Source of the DNA: CAIVVT01 sp052145115
GTDB taxonomy: Bacteria > Acidobacteriota > Terriglobia > Bryobacterales > Bryobacteraceae
Direction: 5' to 3'
NCBI GenBank assembly: GCA_052145115.1
Contig: JBKQPG010000099.1
Span: 99,726 to 163,725 of the forward strand
DNA length: 64,000 nucleotides
Within the stretch, counting starts at the first letter, position 1. Each line of letters opens with the position of its first letter. Both the position numbers and the translations under genes were made by a program. Positions 60,450 through 64,000 of this stretch are shown in pieces. Below the pieces are notes generated by a model, which searched no databases, was not told the DNA's origin, and saw only the letters and a list, made by a program, of their open reading frames with translations.

Positions 60450-60671
60450 ATGGCCGACCGGGGCGAGGACGTGTCGCGGTTCTTCACCAACCGCGGAAAG
60501 ATGATGCAACCGATCCGGCGGGTGAACGTCGATTTCACGGCCGGCATGCTGGAGGAACTGGACGAGGCCGCGGCGGCGCTCAACGTGAGCCGGCAGGCCG
60601 TGATCAAGACCCTCGTGCGGCAGGCGCTGGACCAGCATCACCTGGCGCGTGCGGCGCGGAAAGCGGGCTGA
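60450..60671 (+). CDS. Ribbon-helix-helix (CopG-like) protein
   Basis: A 73-residue protein. RRVNVDFTAGMLEELDEAAAALNVSRQAVIKTLVRQAL is a classic ribbon-helix-helix: strand, helix, NVSR turn, helix. Such proteins are often antitoxins or small repressors. The start may be at 60450 or the ATG at 60501. No toxin gene is recognised next to it, so it may be an orphan. Confidence 0.75.
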   Translation: MADRGEDVSRFFTNRGKMMQPIRRVNVDFTAGMLEELDEAAAALNVSRQAVIKTLVRQALDQHHLARAARKAG

Positions 60672-60825
60672 GGCGGCACGGGCCAGCGGTGCCGGAAAAG
60701 GGTGCGGCAGAGGGCCGGAATGGGCAGGGGAGCGCTGTGGAGGCGCTCCGCGATGGCTGGCAAATAGGGATGGGGCCAAATGTCCGGAGGAGCTCGGGCT
60801 TCGTCTCATGAGGTCAGCAAGTAGG

Positions 60826-62082
60826 CTAGAATGCTTCCCTGTTGCGGCACAAGTCTGCCGCACGCTTGAAAGCATTCGCTACACGTATTGCGAGTTGTTC
60901 GTCGTTGAATGGCAAAGCGACCTGATCCACACTAAAGGAGGACGATTGAAGTTGTGGGTCGCTTGAACTTTCAAAGACAGAGAACTTTAAAGGTTCGCTC
61001 GATAGAACGACGTTATAGGCCGTTCTTTCACCGCCCAAGAACGTAGACGGAGGTGTCGTATTGACGGTTTGTGCAGTGAACGCATGAGTCACGGTGCTCA
61101 GTGGCAGAGTAGCACGAAATGTTACTACAAAATTATCAACCGAACGATTAAGCAAGGTTGTCGTTGTTGCTACATCTGTAACGCCTATCACAACGGTACA
61201 AGAATCCAGGCTCCAAGCAGTAGATTGACGATCAAATTTTACCGTGCGGTTACTCCCAGTCAATTCGATCCACTCTGTTGCTCCTATAGGAACTTTTTCT
61301 TTCAGCCAGTCCAGCGTCCCTTTTAGTGATGGTCCGCCGCTTTGTTCCGCTGGTGGTATTACAACCAACGTCCTTCGCATCTGCTCTAGTGACATCGGTT
61401 CATGAAGATTGTTTAGTAGCCCTCGCACATAGTTGATGGGAATCGCAAAATTCAGGTTCTCCGACGAGCGCAACTTGAATGAAACCACCCCGACGACTTG
61501 GCCTTTGTTGTTAACGAGTGGCCCCCCACTGTTGCCTGGATTAACTGCCGCATCGGTTTGCAGAATTTTGAAGCCGTCACCGCTATCCCGAATCGAACTC
61601 AGAATACCTGCCGTGACCGTCCCTTCGAGACCTTGTGGACTGCCCACGATGACCGCCGGCTCCCCAACCGCCAGAGCATCGGAGTTCCCCAACTCCAAAA
61701 CGGGAAGGTCAAAACCAGCGATCTTCAAGATTGCAAGGTCTCTGCGCTCGTCAGTAGCAAGCACGAGTGCCGTATCGAAGATTTCGCCATTCGCCAATTG
61801 AACCTTTGAGGTCTTCATGTCTCGAATGACGTGAAGATTTGTCACGATCTTTCCATCCTTCGAGGCGATGAAACCGCTGCCCAAGACATCGCCAGAATCG
61901 GTCTTGCCCTGAATGACCACGACCGAAGGCGAAACCAGCTTTGCGATCTGGGCTGTCGTCAAAACGGCCTGTCGGTTGGTCCTGACAGGTTCAGCGGTTG
62001 CTGCACCTTTTGGCAAACCACTCGTATTTTGGGCCAGACAGACGAATGCGGCTGCTGCCAGCAGGAGTGCAATCCTAGCCAT
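60826..62082 (-). CDS. Secreted HtrA-like trypsin-fold serine protease with atypical C-terminal half
   Basis: A 418-residue protein with a signal peptide (ALLLAAAAFVCLAQ). The protease part (about 40-240) has the triad His84 (TNLHVI), Asp115 (RRDLAIL) and Ser185 (GNSGGPL), as in DegP/DegQ. There is no PDZ domain; the C-terminal 180 residues are beta-rich (WIELTGSNRTVKFDRQST, NFVVTFRATLPL) and not recognised. DNA is AT-richer than average. It is oriented with the Shedu gene and separated by 408 bases. Confidence 0.85.
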   Translation of the reverse strand: MARIALLLAAAAFVCLAQNTSGLPKGAATAEPVRTNRQAVLTTAQIAKLVSPSVVVIQGKTDSGDVLGSGFIASKDGKIVTNLHVIRDMKTSKVQLANGEIFDTALVLATDERRDLAILKIAGFDLPVLELGNSDALAVGEPAVIVGSPQGLEGTVTAGILSSIRDSGDGFKILQTDAAVNPGNSGGPLVNNKGQVVGVVSFKLRSSENLNFAIPINYVRGLLNNLHEPMSLEQMRRTLVVIPPAEQSGGPSLKGTLDWLKEKVPIGATEWIELTGSNRTVKFDRQSTAWSLDSCTVVIGVTDVATTTTLLNRSVDNFVVTFRATLPLSTVTHAFTAQTVNTTPPSTFLGGERTAYNVVLSSEPLKFSVFESSSDPQLQSSSFSVDQVALPFNDEQLAIRVANAFKRAADLCRNREAF

Positions 62083-62301
62083 GCTACAATCCTAGTGCCA
62101 AACGATCCCGGAAGGAACCCGCTTCGTGGCGTGCAAAGGGAACGGAGAGGCATCGTGCGCTCAAACGGCGGCGGCAAGCGGTTCGGCGCGGGGGAGTGGC
62201 ACGACGATCAGCGCGAATCTCAACCACAGTGAAATTCTAAAAAAGCTACAATCCGCCAAATCGTTACACAAGCGGCCCACCCTCAATACAGGCCAAAGCC
62301 A

Positions 62302-62514
62302 ATGCGCGAATCACCGCAAGTCGAACAAATGCGAAGTGCAGAAGAACACAACTGTGGTATTAGCCTTCGTGCGCTTGGTGCCACGAGCGAAATGGCGGAT
62401 GACTGCGCTCAGCTTTATGATGCGCTCCCGAAACTCCTGACCGCGGCGAACGCGGCGAACGGGTCAGCCCGTTCGCCTAGCGAGCTTCCATCAGAGCATA
62501 TTTCCTATCTGTAG
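62302..62514 (+). CDS. Possible small protein, low confidence
   Basis: A 70-residue open frame on the plus strand in the gap between the protease and Shedu genes, overlapping the last 24 bases of the Shedu gene. It has no strong ribosome site and no recognised motif. The rest of the gap, 62083-62301, shows no gene on either strand. It may be chance. Confidence 0.25.
   Translation: MRESPQVEQMRSAEEHNCGISLRALGATSEMADDCAQLYDALPKLLTAANAANGSARSPSELPSEHISYL
62454..62477 (-). terminator. Hairpin after the Shedu gene
   Basis: GGCGAACGGG-TCAG-CCCGTTCGCC is a perfect 10-bp hairpin, 14 bases after the Shedu stop in the direction of transcription. No T-run follows, so it may be a factor-assisted terminator or 3' stability element. 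Confidence 0.5.
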
Positions 62515-63441
62515 AGCTAGGACTGCGTCGGCCTCGGCGACAGCTCTTTCAGCTTGCTCAACAAATTCATCCAACGTCTGGACCTTGATGGCACGCTCCC
62601 CGGATTCGTCAAAGGCCACAGGGTAGGGTGGTATCTGCAAGCGCGCACGATCGAAACCCAGCTTAAGAATAGCGAGCTCACCTATGGCAGTCGCGACGCT
62701 CCTGCCGTCCACGCCCGGCAACGGCTTCGATGTTCCTACCCAAATTGAGCCGGACTTGGATTCCGTGTACTCGTATAACTCGTGAAACTTATACTGTAGC
62801 CGTAGCACCTTCGTTTCGAGGCTGTGCAACGCGGCTGCCTGGCGGGCCGCCGGCGCATGGGAAAGTTGGAACTCGTGAAGCAGCTTGAGCTTCGCCAAGA
62901 GTTCGTCAAACGTGACGACAGTGATGTCTTTAGAATTGCCCCGGAAAAGCTCGAACGATTTCTGCTGGTCCAGCCCTTCCGGTGTCGTGCCGATGATTAG
63001 GACACCGTGAACCGAATGGGATTCCAGATTATAAATGCGGCTGTTTTCTTTTATCCTGGCGACATTCCTTTGAAATTCGCTCCTTTGATCTAGCATCTGG
63101 TTTATAGCACCGGAGAGATCGGAGGAGGGGGTATAGACCTGCCCGCGATAGGGCGTCCTATTCAGTAGTGGCGTGCTGGGTGTTTTGATCTCAAAGAGCG
63201 CGGCGTTGTTGCTGATTCCATTCTTCACCAGAAAATCCGTGATCGTGTCACCCGAGCCGGACAGCCTCTGGCCGCCGACGTGCGCTTGATCCTGTATTTT
63301 GATGACTGGGTATCCAAATGCCAGGTTCAGGACCAGGGGATTGTCGTTGAATAAAGCCTGCCAACGCTTCTCGGATAAATCCTTCGCGAGCATCTCCTCG
63401 TACTTCCCTATCAGCACTTCGAGAATCCGGGGATAGTTCAC
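62491..63441 (-). CDS. sduA: Shedu immune nuclease SduA
   Basis: A 316-residue protein with the Shedu (DUF4263) nuclease core: WQALFNDNPLVLNLAFG at 27-43, then GDTITDFLVKN and ALFEIKTPSTPLL with candidate catalytic residues Asp69, Glu84 and Lys86 (PD-(D/E)xK nuclease). GVLIIGTTPEGLDQQKSFELFR follows in the second half. Shedu is a single-gene anti-phage system; its N- and C-terminal domains vary. The region is AT-richer, and the upstream half kilobase is low-complexity. The nearby protease may or may not be a partner. Confidence 0.92.
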   Translation of the reverse strand: MNYPRILEVLIGKYEEMLAKDLSEKRWQALFNDNPLVLNLAFGYPVIKIQDQAHVGGQRLSGSGDTITDFLVKNGISNNAALFEIKTPSTPLLNRTPYRGQVYTPSSDLSGAINQMLDQRSEFQRNVARIKENSRIYNLESHSVHGVLIIGTTPEGLDQQKSFELFRGNSKDITVVTFDELLAKLKLLHEFQLSHAPAARQAAALHSLETKVLRLQYKFHELYEYTESKSGSIWVGTSKPLPGVDGRSVATAIGELAILKLGFDRARLQIPPYPVAFDESGERAIKVQTLDEFVEQAERAVAEADAVLALQIGNML

Positions 63442-63673
63442 TCAAGCTCCCATTTCCAGCGCCAGTTGGCCGTCTGATGCAGCGATGTCGCGTTCATTCT
63501 CCGCCTTGGGGCGGCCCGGGGGCAAGGGGGCGCAGATGGCGTCCACCCGCACCCAGGGCGTTCATATCCACGCGCCCCCCACGGCGCACACGACTTCCCG
63601 ATCCCTCCCGCCTCTACCCAGCGGCTCCCGGCGGCCTGTCCACCGGTACGTTCCGCTGCCCCTCGACCCCGAA

Positions 63674-63698
63674 TCATCACAATTCATCACTCGTCACA
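63674..63698. repeat. 25-bp direct repeat, copy 1
   Basis: Begins TCATCACAATTCATCACTCG and continues to CACA; the same 25 bases recur at 63810-63834. Each copy contains two CATCAC units. Confidence 0.85.
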
Positions 63699-63809
63699 CT
63701 CCGCAAACCGGTGGCCGGCTCCGCTGTCCCAAGGCCCCCTCCCCCAACTCCGCAACACCCCTCGCCGCCGAGTGGACAGCGGCGCCCGTCACCCCCGTTT
63801 TCTCCCCCA

Positions 63810-63834
63810 TTCATCACAATTCATCACTCGTCAC
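63810..63834. repeat. 25-bp direct repeat, copy 2
   Basis: Identical to 63674-63698, 136 bases further on. The intervening sequence is C-rich and unlike it. Confidence 0.85.
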
Positions 63835-64000
63835 AATCGCGCCCCACCCCCGCCCGCCTCCACCCGCCACCCCCCAAGCTCCACCCCCAAATCCCACCCC
63901 CTCCTCCACCCCGTTCACAACGATTCCGCTTCCCGTATCTCATTCATTCAATTCACATAGCAACCTGCAATACCCCCGAATTCCTTGCACCCCAGTGCTA

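Larger units (their letters stand above)
63442..64000. other. Pyrimidine-rich gene-free right end
   Basis: No gene is supported. The plus strand is C-rich with many CCC and CCCC runs, and carries two 25-base direct repeats. The Shedu promoter should lie at its left end. Confidence 0.5.

Noticed and set aside
63674..63834. Possible CRISPR array
   Set aside because: Only two repeats, spacing of 111 bases between them instead of about 30-40, no cas genes, and C-rich filler.

Overview
The window is a high-G+C bacterial chromosome segment with dense, mostly short-spaced genes. I infer an acidobacterium of the Solibacter/Bryobacter type. The reasons are a von Willebrand A protein of the acidobacterial secreted kind, several Tat-exported Gfo/Idh/MocA oxidoreductases next to sugar isomerase/epimerases, a secreted DUF5107-like TPR protein, a tmRNA with tag ANNTQFAYAA, and paired-hairpin intergenic repeats. 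No 16S gene is present, so the taxonomy is inference.

Layout. 0.6-5.9 kb: a divergent sugar-derivative uptake and catabolism locus (SSS symporter, NIPSNAP protein, M20 deacylase and a 49-residue membrane peptide on the minus strand; NagB-like deaminase/isomerase and PfkB kinase on the plus strand). 5.8-9.6 kb: an accessory patch with an HTH protein, a 5'-truncated RHS gene ending in an HExxH domain, a translationally coupled secreted protein, and a 190-bp duplicate of RHS core. 9.7-17.7 kb: exported sugar oxidoreductases, TIM-barrel isomerase/epimerases, an HGSNAT-like membrane acyltransferase and an FG-GAP protein. 17.8-23.1 kb: quinol nitric-oxide reductase with a CRP/FNR-type palindrome, an isoprenoid-synthase-like protein, tRNA-Gly and a sugar-phosphate transferase.

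23.3-28.7 kb: a complete ISC iron-sulfur operon (iscR-iscS-iscU-iscA-hscB-hscA-iscX) lacking fdx. 28.7-32.2 kb: a PyrD-PyrK-like fusion, ClpS and an exported metallo-beta-lactamase-fold protein. 32.4 kb: tmRNA. 32.9-38.9 kb: a SIS isomerase/PfkB pair, a 1007-residue TPR protein and an amidohydrolase. 39-42.7 kb: tRNA-Leu, a LMW phosphatase and a pdxR-like/pdxS/pdxT vitamin B6 operon. 43-51 kb: KDG kinase, VWA protein, S24-type protein without HTH, FucI/AraA-like isomerase, AhpD-like, VOC and Tat-exported epimerase genes.

51-59.5 kb: a zinc-ribbon membrane protein, a CHASE2 histidine kinase with an NtrC-type regulator, a lysozyme-like protein behind a long structured leader, and a mini-operon of a microcompartment shell protein, an Ala/Pro-linked protein with encapsulation-like helices, an unknown protein and recJ. 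59.5-64 kb: small genes, a MITE-like inverted repeat, and an AT-richer segment with a trypsin-like protease of unusual C-terminus and a Shedu (SduA) nuclease, the clearest anti-phage gene here. The right end is low-complexity DNA with 25-bp direct repeats.

The most interesting items for follow-up are the RHS/metallopeptidase plus coupled secreted gene, the microcompartment mini-operon, the Shedu/protease island, the paired-hairpin repeat family and the structured leader.
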